DNA of 7,087 bases, from contig JACMIU010000185.1 of the NCBI GenBank assembly GCA_014380985.1, positions 1 to 7,087 on the forward strand, written 5' to 3'. This DNA is from Armatimonadota bacterium. GTDB lineage: Bacteria > Armatimonadota > Armatimonadia > Armatimonadales > Armatimonadaceae. Positions 1-4,553 of the stretch are shown here, in pieces; the stretch's first letter is position 1; each line of letters opens with the position of its first letter. The position numbers were made by a program, and so were the translations under genes. The notes under the pieces were generated by a model, which saw only the letters and a program-made list of their open reading frames with translations, did not search any database and was not told where the DNA came from.

Positions 1-54
1 TCTGGCGTGGTACACGCCACGGTACGCCGCATTTTGGAGGTGTTCCATGCCTAA
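1..54 (+). CDS. C-terminal end of an upstream protein, HTH-like tail (partial)
   Basis: A reading frame is open from the first base of the window and stops at TAA 52-54. It encodes the last 17 residues, SGVVHATVRRILEVFHA. The pattern (V)xxxTVRRIL resembles the recognition helix and C-terminal tail of small phage helix-turn-helix proteins, in which a conserved G-V-S turn precedes a T-V-x-x-I-L helix. The frame overlaps the start of the next gene by 8 nt, the same overlap seen between the two terminase genes, which supports it being real. The rest of the gene is outside the window, so its identity is a guess from a short tail. A hairpin (3-19) lies inside this frame. Confidence 0.45.
   Translation, partial: SGVVHATVRRILEVFHA
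3..19. repeat. Perfect hairpin upstream of the first complete gene
   Basis: TGGCGTG (3-9) and CACGCCA (13-19) pair around GTA. A further ACGCC half-site follows at 24-28, then CCGCATTT at 27-34 and the GGAGG ribosome binding site at 36-40. This makes a possible operator or translational control element for the gene at 47. Confidence 0.6.
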
Positions 55-469
55 GCACATCGACCTGACCGGGCAGACCTTCGGGCAGTTCCTCGTTCTA
101 AGCCGTGACGAAAACGACCGCCGCAAAGACGCCCGGTTTAACTGCCGGTGCGTTTGCGGCGGAAGTGCCGTCGTGCGCGGGCAGGACTTACTACGCGGTG
201 CAACCCAATCCTGCGGGTGCTACCGAAACGAACGTCTCCGCACGACACGCACCCTGCCCGTGCCGCCCCGCGCCGAACTCGAAAAGCGGTACGTCACGCG
301 CCACGAATCTACCTACGATTTGGCGACCCGCTACGGCGCGTCTCGCTACACCGTGGCGAAATGGCTTCGTGACTACGGTATCGCCGTCCGCGATTCTGCT
401 ACCGCTACCGGTATCGCCAAGAAAAAAGCGGCGTGGAATCGGCGCAAGAAGGAGCAAACGAAATGCTAA
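47..469 (+). CDS. Phage Cys-cluster plus helix-turn-helix DNA-binding protein
   Basis: This 140-aa protein probably binds nucleic acid. Residues 5-18 (IDLTGQTFGQFLVL) match the conserved opening of a phage domain often seen in HNH/AP2-associated proteins, whose usual form is D-L-T-G-Q-x-F-G-x-L-x-V-L. A probable zinc site follows: C33-x-C35-x-C37-G and C56-G-C58, with Q54-S55 before the CGC as is typical for this domain. Residues about 75-115 form a second module with an HTH signature: DLATRYGASRYTVAKWLRDYGI, split here as DLATRYGASR (91-100) and YTVAKWLRDYGI (101-112). The tail is strongly basic. No HNH nuclease residues are visible between the two parts, so a DNA-binding regulator or a nuclease-less relative of a homing endonuclease are both possible. 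The start is set by GGAGG at 36-40, 6 nt before ATG 47. The end overlaps the next start in ATGCTAA. Confidence 0.85.
   Translation: MPKHIDLTGQTFGQFLVLSRDENDRRKDARFNCRCVCGGSAVVRGQDLLRGATQSCGCYRNERLRTTRTLPVPPRAELEKRYVTRHESTYDLATRYGASRYTVAKWLRDYGIAVRDSATATGIAKKKAAWNRRKKEQTKC
449..454 (+). promoter_or_regulatory. Ribosome binding site choosing ATG 463
   Basis: AAGGAG lies 8 nt before ATG 463. An in-frame ATG at 433 has no comparable site, so 463 is the better start for the 188-aa gene. Confidence 0.6.
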
Positions 470-1029
470 CCATTACGCCTGTGGAAAATGCTCCGCATTT
501 GTCCAGAGCCGAACCGCTTGCAAGCATTAGAGAGAGCGCGGACCCGACTTTGCTACATTCTGCGCCGCCGCAGACCGTAGTTGACCCGCTCACGCGCTAC
601 GCCGGAATGATTCGCCGTGCCGAGGCGAACGCCCTGCCGCAAACCGGGCGCATCGTGCAACCCGCCGGGTGTCTGGGCGCGGCTCCCGGTCAGCCCGCCG
701 TGTGCCACCGCCCCAACGAAGCGGTGCGCGGCGCGGCGGACATTCTGCGCTACGCAACCGGAACGAACGAACAAACGCTGACCCTGCGCGAATCGGCGGC
801 GAACGAGCTGCGAGCGATGGCGGCGCATTACAACGTGGGCGGCTCTGTGGATAAGAGTCTATCCACAAAGTTCGGCTCTGTGGATAAGACGCCGACGCCC
901 GCGCCCAAACCATACACCGGCAACCGCGCAAAGGCTCTCGCCGCGATGCGAGCGCAACCCGGCTACACCGAACCGGAACATCACCAACGACAACGACGAA
1001 ACGAAGCGCAGGAAGTAGGTCTGTTTTGA
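463..1029 (+). CDS. Unrecognised phage protein, 188 aa
   Basis: I do not recognise this protein. High GC at third codon positions and overlap with both neighbours support it as a real gene. The N-terminal 45 residues are low in predicted structure. Residues about 89-123 (NEAVRGAADILRYATG, then ESAANELRAMAAHYN) look helical. A short tandem repeat follows: GSVDK at 127-131 and 138-142, separated by SLSTKF. Then comes a Pro/Thr linker (TPTPAPKP) and a basic C-terminus. No transmembrane segment, Walker motif or complete Cys cluster is visible. The GSVDK repeats are encoded by DnaA-box-like DNA (846-887), so the protein repeat may be a by-product of selection on DNA. ATG 463 overlaps the preceding stop in ATGCTAA, and its TGA stop overlaps the next TTG start in TTGA. 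Its position before a RusA resolvase suggests a replication or recombination module, but no function can be assigned. Confidence 0.75.
   Translation: MLTITPVENAPHLSRAEPLASIRESADPTLLHSAPPQTVVDPLTRYAGMIRRAEANALPQTGRIVQPAGCLGAAPGQPAVCHRPNEAVRGAADILRYATGTNEQTLTLRESAANELRAMAAHYNVGGSVDKSLSTKFGSVDKTPTPAPKPYTGNRAKALAAMRAQPGYTEPEHHQRQRRNEAQEVGLF
491..507 (+). repeat. 17-nt direct repeat, copy 1 (CTCCGCATTTGTCCAGA)
   Basis: CTCCGCATTTGTCCAGA is identical to 2016-2032. In both places TTACGCC lies a short way upstream (473-479 here, 2006-2012 there). This copy lies within the first codons of the 188-aa gene. Confidence 0.8.
840..889 (+). repeat. Tandem 17-nt repeat carrying DnaA-box sequences
   Basis: CGGCTCTGTGGATAAGA occurs at 840-856 and again at 873-889, a 33-nt period that keeps the reading frame. 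Each copy contains TGTGGATAA (846-854 and 879-887), the exact reverse complement of the bacterial DnaA-box consensus TTATCCACA. Between them CTATCCACA (859-867) is a one-mismatch box on the + strand. The middle box can pair with either flanking box: TATCCACA 860-867 with TGTGGATA 846-853 or with 879-886. A further one-mismatch box, TGTGGAAAA, lies at 480-488. The motif is seen directly. A role in replication initiation or DnaA titration is inference, because no replication gene is in the window. Confidence 0.5.
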
Positions 1030-1403
1030 TTAAACTCACACTCCCCTATCCGCCAACCGCGAACCATCTCAAAACCGCGCTGGTGATTCGCGGTCGCGCC
1101 CGCATGGTCAAATCGGCAACGGCTCGAAACTACGCCGCCGAAGTCGCCGCGATTGTGCAAGCCGCGAACATACAACCGATAACCGACGGCGATATAGAAC
1201 TCCTGATTGTCGTTTACCGCCCGCGCAAAGTCGGCGATTTAGACAACTGTATTAAAATAATTCAGGATTCCATGAAAGGCGGGGTGTTCGCGGACGACAA
1301 GCAGATTACCGCGATTCATGCCTACCGGCGCGACGATAAGGCGAACCCCCGCGTTGAGGTGCAGTTGTGCCGTGTTGAAACCGGGGGGCTTCTTCTGCCA
1401 TGA
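1026..1403 (+). CDS. rusA: RusA-type Holliday junction resolvase
   Basis: This is a 125-aa endonuclease of the RusA family, homodimeric enzymes that resolve four-way DNA junctions by symmetric nicking. Phages use them to clear recombination and replication intermediates before packaging. The N-terminus LPYPPTANH (6-14) matches the family's P-x-P-P-x-x-N strand. The active-site segment GDLDNCIKIIQDSMKGGVF (70-88) gives D71 and D73. K77 sits where E. coli RusA has K76, and D90 or D91 (ADDKQI) completes the acidic set known from E. coli D70, D72 and D91. All catalytic residues are therefore present and the length is normal for the family. The start is TTG at 1026, overlapping the preceding stop as TTGA, with AGGAAG at 1010-1015 and TAGG at 1016-1019 upstream. 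The end overlaps the next gene as ATGA. Confidence 0.93.
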   Translation: MIKLTLPYPPTANHLKTALVIRGRARMVKSATARNYAAEVAAIVQAANIQPITDGDIELLIVVYRPRKVGDLDNCIKIIQDSMKGGVFADDKQITAIHAYRRDDKANPRVEVQLCRVETGGLLLP

Positions 1404-1603
1404 ACACAGTACAAACAACACGCATCAGCACCGCCGAACGCAAACGCCGCAACTGGCTTTTAGTCGCCTACTTCCTGCGCCATTTGAGCGTTTCGCAAGC
1501 GGCGGAACAGTTCGGCGTCTCGGAACGGATGGTGTGCCGGATATTGCACGAACACGCCCGCGAAATGGAACGCACGGCGAAACAGAAATGCGAGGACGAA
1601 TAG
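1400..1603 (+). CDS. Small helix-turn-helix protein
   Basis: This 67-aa basic protein is mostly a single helix-turn-helix. The sequence LSVSQAAEQFGVSERMVCRI (about 29-48) has the classic pattern: helix, G-V-S turn, then a recognition helix, as in transposase-like and sigma region 4-like HTH domains. A short basic N-terminus (AERKRRN) and a charged C-terminal helix flank it. The size suits a phage transcriptional regulator or a terminase-like DNA-binding adaptor, and nothing here separates these options. ATG 1400 overlaps the RusA stop as ATGA. The upstream Shine-Dalgarno is weak, with only a run of G at about 1383-1388, so translation probably depends on coupling to rusA. The next gene begins on the codon right after this stop. 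Confidence 0.8.
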   Translation: MNTVQTTRISTAERKRRNWLLVAYFLRHLSVSQAAEQFGVSERMVCRILHEHAREMERTAKQKCEDE

Positions 1604-1939
1604 ATGGAAATACCAACACCCGAACAATTACGAACCGCGACGGACGCCGAAACGAAGCGCATAGCTGAGATGGCAGTTCAGCGCATTACCGCCGAATTAA
1701 AACGCGCCTTCCCCGAAAACGAGACTGTGACCGTTGAGACTATCCGGTATCGGCACGTCGTTTGCGAAGCCGTCAAAACACACTTTGCGGTGTCGGGTTG
1801 GCTTGTGGTTTATGAGGATAAAGCCCTTGGGCGCGGGCAGTACAGCACTGACCAACGCGACAATGACGATGGGCGGCGAACGGTTTTCACTGTCAAGCCC
1901 GCTTCTGCGGGCGGCGACGGAAATGCAAAGAAAGCATGA
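1604..1939 (+). CDS. Phage protein of unknown function, 111 aa
   Basis: I cannot name a family with confidence. The first 35 residues form a charged, probably helical segment (LRTATDAETKRIAEMAVQRI onward). The middle has an HVVCEAVKTHFAVSGWLVVY stretch (about 51-70), a pattern of helix followed by a G-W-x-V strand that recurs in small uncharacterised phage proteins. The tail is polar and glycine-rich (SAGGDGNAKKA). No catalytic motif or membrane segment is visible. ATG 1604 follows immediately after the stop of the HTH gene and is preceded by GAGGA at 1592-1596 with 7-nt spacing, so the start is well supported. The TGA stop overlaps a following ATG as ATGA. A cytoplasmic accessory role is likely from context only. 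Confidence 0.78.
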   Translation: MEIPTPEQLRTATDAETKRIAEMAVQRITAELKRAFPENETVTVETIRYRHVVCEAVKTHFAVSGWLVVYEDKALGRGQYSTDQRDNDDGRRTVFTVKPASAGGDGNAKKA

Positions 1940-2052
1940 CACAAAACGAAACGAACATGGCGTGTACCACGCCAGAGCCGACCGATGGAATCTGGCGTAA
2001 CGCAGTTACGCCAATCTCCGCATTTGTCCAGAAGCGAAAGGCTGCGCTTTGA
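1936..2052 (+). CDS. Very small unrecognised ORF, 38 aa
   Basis: The frame opens at ATG 1936 in an ATGA overlap with the preceding stop and closes at TGA 2050-2052. The next gene starts at TTG 2049 inside a TTGA overlap. This double tetranucleotide linkage matches the rest of the operon and is the main support. The peptide has no known motif; its C-terminal half reads GIWRNAVTPISAFVQKRKAA. The coding DNA also contains two perfect hairpins (1958-1974, 1993-2013) and one copy of the 17-nt repeat (2016-2032). The segment could therefore be an RNA or DNA regulatory element that happens to be open, or a leader peptide for the gene below. Its ribosome binding site is weak (AAAGAAAG). Confidence 0.42.
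   Translation: MTQNETNMACTTPEPTDGIWRNAVTPISAFVQKRKAAL
1958..1974. repeat. Perfect hairpin, inverted copy of the one at 3-19
   Basis: TGGCGTG and CACGCCA form 7-nt arms around TAC. The full 17 nt is the exact reverse complement of positions 3-19. Confidence 0.7.
1993..2013. repeat. Perfect hairpin with 9-nt arms
   Basis: TGGCGTAAC (1993-2001) and GTTACGCCA (2005-2013) pair fully around GCA. It sits just before the second copy of the 17-nt repeat and shares the GGCGT...ACGCC arms with the hairpins at 3-19 and 1958-1974. Confidence 0.65.
2016..2032 (+). repeat. 17-nt direct repeat, copy 2 (CTCCGCATTTGTCCAGA)
   Basis: Identical to 491-507. It lies between the 1993-2013 hairpin and the ribosome binding site at 2036-2041. 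Confidence 0.8.
2036..2041 (+). promoter_or_regulatory. Ribosome binding site supporting TTG 2049
   Basis: GAAAGG lies 7 nt before TTG 2049. Together with the TTGA overlap it makes the unusual TTG start believable. Confidence 0.5.
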
Positions 2053-2150
2053 CCGGCGAGCGAATCAAATGCCCCGCGTGTGGCGAGAACGTACCCGGTG
2101 TACAGCGAATCGGCGGAACCGTTGCCGTGCGACAGAGAAATAAGGAATGA
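2049..2150 (+). CDS. Small CPxCG zinc-knuckle protein, 33 aa, TTG start
   Basis: Reading from TTG 2049 gives a 33-aa peptide beginning MTGERIKCPACGENVPGVQ and ending in a basic tail before TGA 2148-2150. The KCPACG knuckle (C8, C11) is the first half of a zinc ribbon. No second Cys pair exists, so it would need a partner or dimer to bind zinc, or it is a reduced relic. It resembles the start of the next protein (RCPVCG), which suggests a paralogous pair, and both recall Mu Com, a zinc-binding translational activator of mom. The start is supported by GAAAGG at 7-nt spacing and by TTGA overlap with the previous stop, the same arrangement as at the RusA start. Its stop overlaps a following ATG as ATGA. 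It is too short for most gene callers. Confidence 0.5.
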   Translation: MTGERIKCPACGENVPGVQRIGGTVAVRQRNKE

Positions 2151-2152
2151 TA

Positions 2153-2386
2153 ATGCAAACCGAGTTTCGTTGTCCCGTGTGCGGGAAGTTTCTGTTTCGT
2201 GTTTCCGGCGAGAGTGCGATTCATAACGTGCGTGGACTGGTGATTTACGTTGACAAGGTGCGCTGTTGCAATGTAACGCATACGCCGACCGTGCGATACA
2301 ATAACGCCAACGCGGAAGCACCACAACCGCAACCATTGAGCCTACAGGCTAACCCTACGCTATCGAAAGATGGCGTGACGGGTTAG
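2153..2386 (+). CDS. Small zinc-ribbon protein, Com-like
   Basis: A 77-aa protein (79 aa from the upstream ATG 2147). The N-terminus FRCPVCGKFLFRV closely follows the first knuckle of Mu-like Com proteins (R-C-x-x-C-x-K-x-L-F). About 27 residues later comes VRCCNVTH, which could supply the second ligand pair as adjacent Cys plus a nearby His. The spacing is longer than in Mu Com and the second C-x-x-C is not intact, so the family call is tentative. In Mu, Com binds mom mRNA and allows its translation; no mom-like modification gene is in this window. AAGGA at 2142-2146 gives 6-nt spacing to ATG 2153 but none to ATG 2147, so I chose 2153; the alternative keeps an ATGA overlap. The last 14 codons lie inside the terminator stem, and the TAG stop is in its downstream arm. 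Confidence 0.72.
   Translation: MQTEFRCPVCGKFLFRVSGESAIHNVRGLVIYVDKVRCCNVTHTPTVRYNNANAEAPQPQPLSLQANPTLSKDGVTG
2250..2277 (+). promoter_or_regulatory. Candidate sigma70-like promoter inside the Com-like gene
   Basis: TTGACA (2250-2255) is a perfect -35 hexamer. After 16 nt, TGTAAC (2272-2277) matches four of six -10 positions. A transcript would start near 2284 and meet the terminator before terS. The -35 also encodes Val-Asp, so it may be chance. Confidence 0.25.
2338..2352 (+). repeat. Terminator-arm repeat, copy 1
   Basis: GAGCCTACAGGCTAA is identical to 7073-7087. It contains the small inverted repeat AGCCT-AC-AGGCT and forms the upstream arm of the terminator. Confidence 0.85.
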
Positions 2387-2398
2387 CCTGTTTTTTTT
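2345..2398 (+). terminator. Strong intrinsic terminator before the packaging operon
   Basis: CAGGCTAACCC (2345-2355) pairs perfectly with GGGTTAGCCTG (2380-2390) and is followed by eight T (2391-2398). Inside, ACGCTATC (2357-2364) and GATGGCGT (2369-2376) continue the stem with one G-U pair and are capped by GAAA, a GNRA tetraloop. The result is an almost continuous stem of about 20 bp. It closes the small-gene operon and overlaps the end of the Com-like gene. The T tract ends 6 nt before the terS start codon. Confidence 0.9.
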
Positions 2399-2404
2399 AT
2401 CGCC

Positions 2405-2980
2405 ATGCCGACTGCAACCCTGAACGAGCGACAAGCCGCTTTTACCCGACACTACGCCGATTGCCTCAATGCAACTATGGCGGCGGTTCGCGCCGGGTAT
2501 AGCAAAAAGACTGCATACTCTATCGGGCATGAAAACCTGAAAAAACCTGAAATCGCCGCCGTTATCAAACGCTTGCTGGAAGCGCAAGCCATGCCACGCG
2601 AAGAAGTCGCGGCGCGGCTTGCCATGCAAGCAAGGGCAAACATGAGCGATTTCCTGATTGAAGTTGAAGTGCCGGACGGCAAAGACGAATCTGGTAATCC
2701 ACGCACCCGGCGCATGGTCGTGCCTGATTTATTGGCGGCGAAAAAAGCGGGCAGTCTTGGATTGATTAAAAAAGTAAAATACGGACGTGACGGGCTTTCT
2801 TTTGAGTTGTACGACGCACAAGCCGCTCTGACGACGCTTGCGAAAATCACAGGATTGTTAGATGGCGGCGCAAGCGATCCCGACATGGAAGCCGAACCGG
2901 AAACCGGCGACGAAATAAACGTGACTGCGGAGCAACTGGAAACGCAAGCCGCGCTTGAAAAGGCGGCAGGGCATGGATAG
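2405..2980 (+). CDS. terS: Terminase small subunit (terS)
   Basis: This 191-aa protein is the DNA-recognition subunit of the packaging motor. It binds the phage packaging site as an oligomeric ring and delivers it to the large subunit. Residues 6-51 carry the family pattern L-N-E-R-Q-x-x-F followed by LNATMAAVRAGYSKKTAYSI (21-40) and GHENLKKPEI (41-50), matching the Terminase_2 N-terminal HTH (N-A-T-x-A-A-x-R-A-G-Y-S-x-K-T). The middle (about 60-150) is the likely oligomerisation region. The last 40 residues are acidic (DMEAEPETGDE), typical of the part that contacts the large subunit. ATG 2405 is the only start that keeps the HTH. No Shine-Dalgarno is visible, because a T8 terminator tract lies 6 nt upstream, which is unusual. 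It overlaps the large subunit gene by 8 nt. Confidence 0.93.
   Translation: MPTATLNERQAAFTRHYADCLNATMAAVRAGYSKKTAYSIGHENLKKPEIAAVIKRLLEAQAMPREEVAARLAMQARANMSDFLIEVEVPDGKDESGNPRTRRMVVPDLLAAKKAGSLGLIKKVKYGRDGLSFELYDAQAALTTLAKITGLLDGGASDPDMEAEPETGDEINVTAEQLETQAALEKAAGHG
2957..2963 (+). promoter_or_regulatory. Ribosome binding site choosing ATG 2973
   Basis: GAAAAGG lies 9 nt before ATG 2973. The upstream in-frame TTG 2955 lacks an equivalent site, so 2973 is preferred for the large terminase. Confidence 0.5.
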
Positions 2981-4550
2981 CCGAACCGTCCGTCAATCGG
3001 CGACCCGCAAACGTGCGAAGCGGCGCGGCTGGACGCCGTTCGCTGGGCCACAACTCGCCGCATTTCTCGCCGATGGCAAGGTGGACGAAATCGGGTTCGG
3101 GGGCGCGGGCGGCGGCGGCAAGACAGACTTAGAGTTGGGGCTTGCGCTTCTCAAACACCGCCGAACCGTAATCTACCGGCGAACGTTCCCGCAACTCGCC
3201 GGTATCATTGAGCGTTCGCGGGAAGTGTTCGGCGCGAAAGGTCGGTACAACGAATCGGGGCATTTTTGGCGCGTCGTGACACGATGCGATGTTGCCGGCC
3301 GCCCCGCGCCGCCCGTGAAGCGGTTCGTACAGTTCCGTTCCATGCCGCGCTTAGAAGATCGGGAAAAGGAACGCGGTACACCGTTTGATGCGCGGATTTG
3401 GGACGAAGCGCAAAACTTCCTCAAAGAGCAGTTTCTCTTTGCGAAGGCGTGGACGCGAACCAGTGTGCGTGGACAACACACGCTTGACCTGCTTTGCTTC
3501 AATCCGCCAACGTCACCGGAAGGCTTGTGGCTGATTGACTATTTCGCCCCGTGGCTTGACAACAAACACGCGGAACCTGCCGCGCCCGGTGAAGTCCGTT
3601 GGTTCGTCACGATGCCGGACGGCAAAGAGGTTGAAGTACCCGGTTGCCACGATTTGAATTCCGCCGATTATTGCCGACCTGCCGATATTGTCACTACCGC
3701 CGAAAACGGTACGGTGCGAACGCTTACCCCGCGTTCTCGCACGTTCTTTCCGGCGCGTGTCACCGACAATCCGGTTTACATGGAGACCGGCTACATGGCG
3801 GTTTTGGACGCCTTGCCGGAACCGCTTCGCTCACAGATGCGCGACGGAGATTTTAGCGCGGGGATTGAAGATGATGCGTGGCAGGTTATCCCAACGGCGT
3901 GGGTACGTGCCGCGCAAGCCCGGTGGGAAGCGATGCAAGGCGTTCCGCCGCCCGGTGTGCCGCTTTCCGGCTTGGGTGTTGACGTGGCGCGTGGCGGTAA
4001 GGATAAAACCGTGCTACAGCCGCGCTACGGTGCGTTTTTCCCGCGTCCGCAGGTTCACCCCGGCACGGCGACGCCAGACGGCAAAGCGGTTGGCGGGCTT
4101 GTCGCTCGCCTTCTCGCCGACGTGAACGCACCGCAGGGGTTCGCGCCTAATGTTGACGTTATCGGGGTCGGTGCGAGTGTGTACGATCACCTGCGCGGGC
4201 AGACCCCGGCGATACCGGCACGGGGCGTGAACTTCGCGGCAGGTTCGCATAGGCGCGATAGATCGGGAAAACTGACGTTTGCCAATTTGCGAGCCGAAGC
4301 GTACTGGAAACTGCGCGAAGCGTTGGAACCGGATCGCGGAGAAAACTTGTGCTTGCCTTCCGACCGCGAACTACTCGCCGAACTTTGTGCCGTGCGTTGG
4401 AGTTTGGGGGCGTCGGGCATCCTGATGGAACCGAAAGACGAAGTAATTAAAAGGCTTGGCAGATCGCCTGACAAAGCCGACGCGCTCGCACTCGCTCACT
4501 ACCAACCGGCAACGGTTGGCACGATACACCACCCGTTTGGAGGCGGGTAG
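2973..4550 (+). CDS. terL: Terminase large subunit (ATPase-nuclease)
   Basis: This 525-aa motor pumps phage DNA into the procapsid and cuts it. The N-terminal ATPase has a glycine-rich Walker A, GFGGAGGGGKTDL (41-53, K50 T51). YRRTFPQLAGIIERSREVFG is the typical stretch after it. Walker B with the catalytic carboxylate is ARIWDEAQ, with D144 and E145. The linker SRTFFPARVTDNP and the DGDF...DDAWQVIP segment are characteristic of this terminase group. The RNase H-like nuclease has three metal-binding Asp in order: D337 (GLGVDVARGGKD), D395 (VDVIGVGASVYDHL) and D503 (SPDKADALALA). All catalytic elements are intact and the length is normal. ATG 2973 overlaps terS by 8 nt; the portal gene follows after 3 nt. 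Whether packaging is headful or site-specific cannot be read from the sequence. Confidence 0.96.
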   Translation: MDSRTVRQSATRKRAKRRGWTPFAGPQLAAFLADGKVDEIGFGGAGGGGKTDLELGLALLKHRRTVIYRRTFPQLAGIIERSREVFGAKGRYNESGHFWRVVTRCDVAGRPAPPVKRFVQFRSMPRLEDREKERGTPFDARIWDEAQNFLKEQFLFAKAWTRTSVRGQHTLDLLCFNPPTSPEGLWLIDYFAPWLDNKHAEPAAPGEVRWFVTMPDGKEVEVPGCHDLNSADYCRPADIVTTAENGTVRTLTPRSRTFFPARVTDNPVYMETGYMAVLDALPEPLRSQMRDGDFSAGIEDDAWQVIPTAWVRAAQARWEAMQGVPPPGVPLSGLGVDVARGGKDKTVLQPRYGAFFPRPQVHPGTATPDGKAVGGLVARLLADVNAPQGFAPNVDVIGVGASVYDHLRGQTPAIPARGVNFAAGSHRRDRSGKLTFANLRAEAYWKLREALEPDRGENLCLPSDRELLAELCAVRWSLGASGILMEPKDEVIKRLGRSPDKADALALAHYQPATVGTIHHPFGGG

Positions 4551-4553
4551 CCT

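Noticed and set aside
2..46. Upstream extension of the 47-469 gene through the window edge
   Set aside because: The frame is open, but GGAGG sits 6 nt before ATG 47 and the conserved domain begins within five residues of that Met.
105..530. Long + strand frame overlapping the Cys-cluster HTH gene
   Set aside because: Its translation is low-complexity Arg/Ala/Pro of the kind produced by reading GC-rich genes out of frame, and it lacks a ribosome binding site. Only its last 20 codons look protein-like, and they are reported as a finding.
2345..2390. Possible cyclic-di-GMP (GEMM) riboswitch, because of CGAAAG and GTGACGGGTTAGCC-like pieces
   Set aside because: The two-helix GEMM architecture and its conserved joining segments are absent. 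The outer arms pair perfectly with each other and are followed by T8, which a plain terminator explains.
2955..2972. Upstream TTG start for the large terminase
   Set aside because: ATG 2973 has GAAAAGG at 9-nt spacing and a short 8-nt overlap with terS; the TTG adds only six residues with no better ribosome binding site.
2452..3063. 203-aa minus-strand frame opposite terS
   Set aside because: Ser/Ala/Arg-rich antisense shadow of a clear Terminase_2 gene, with no family motif.
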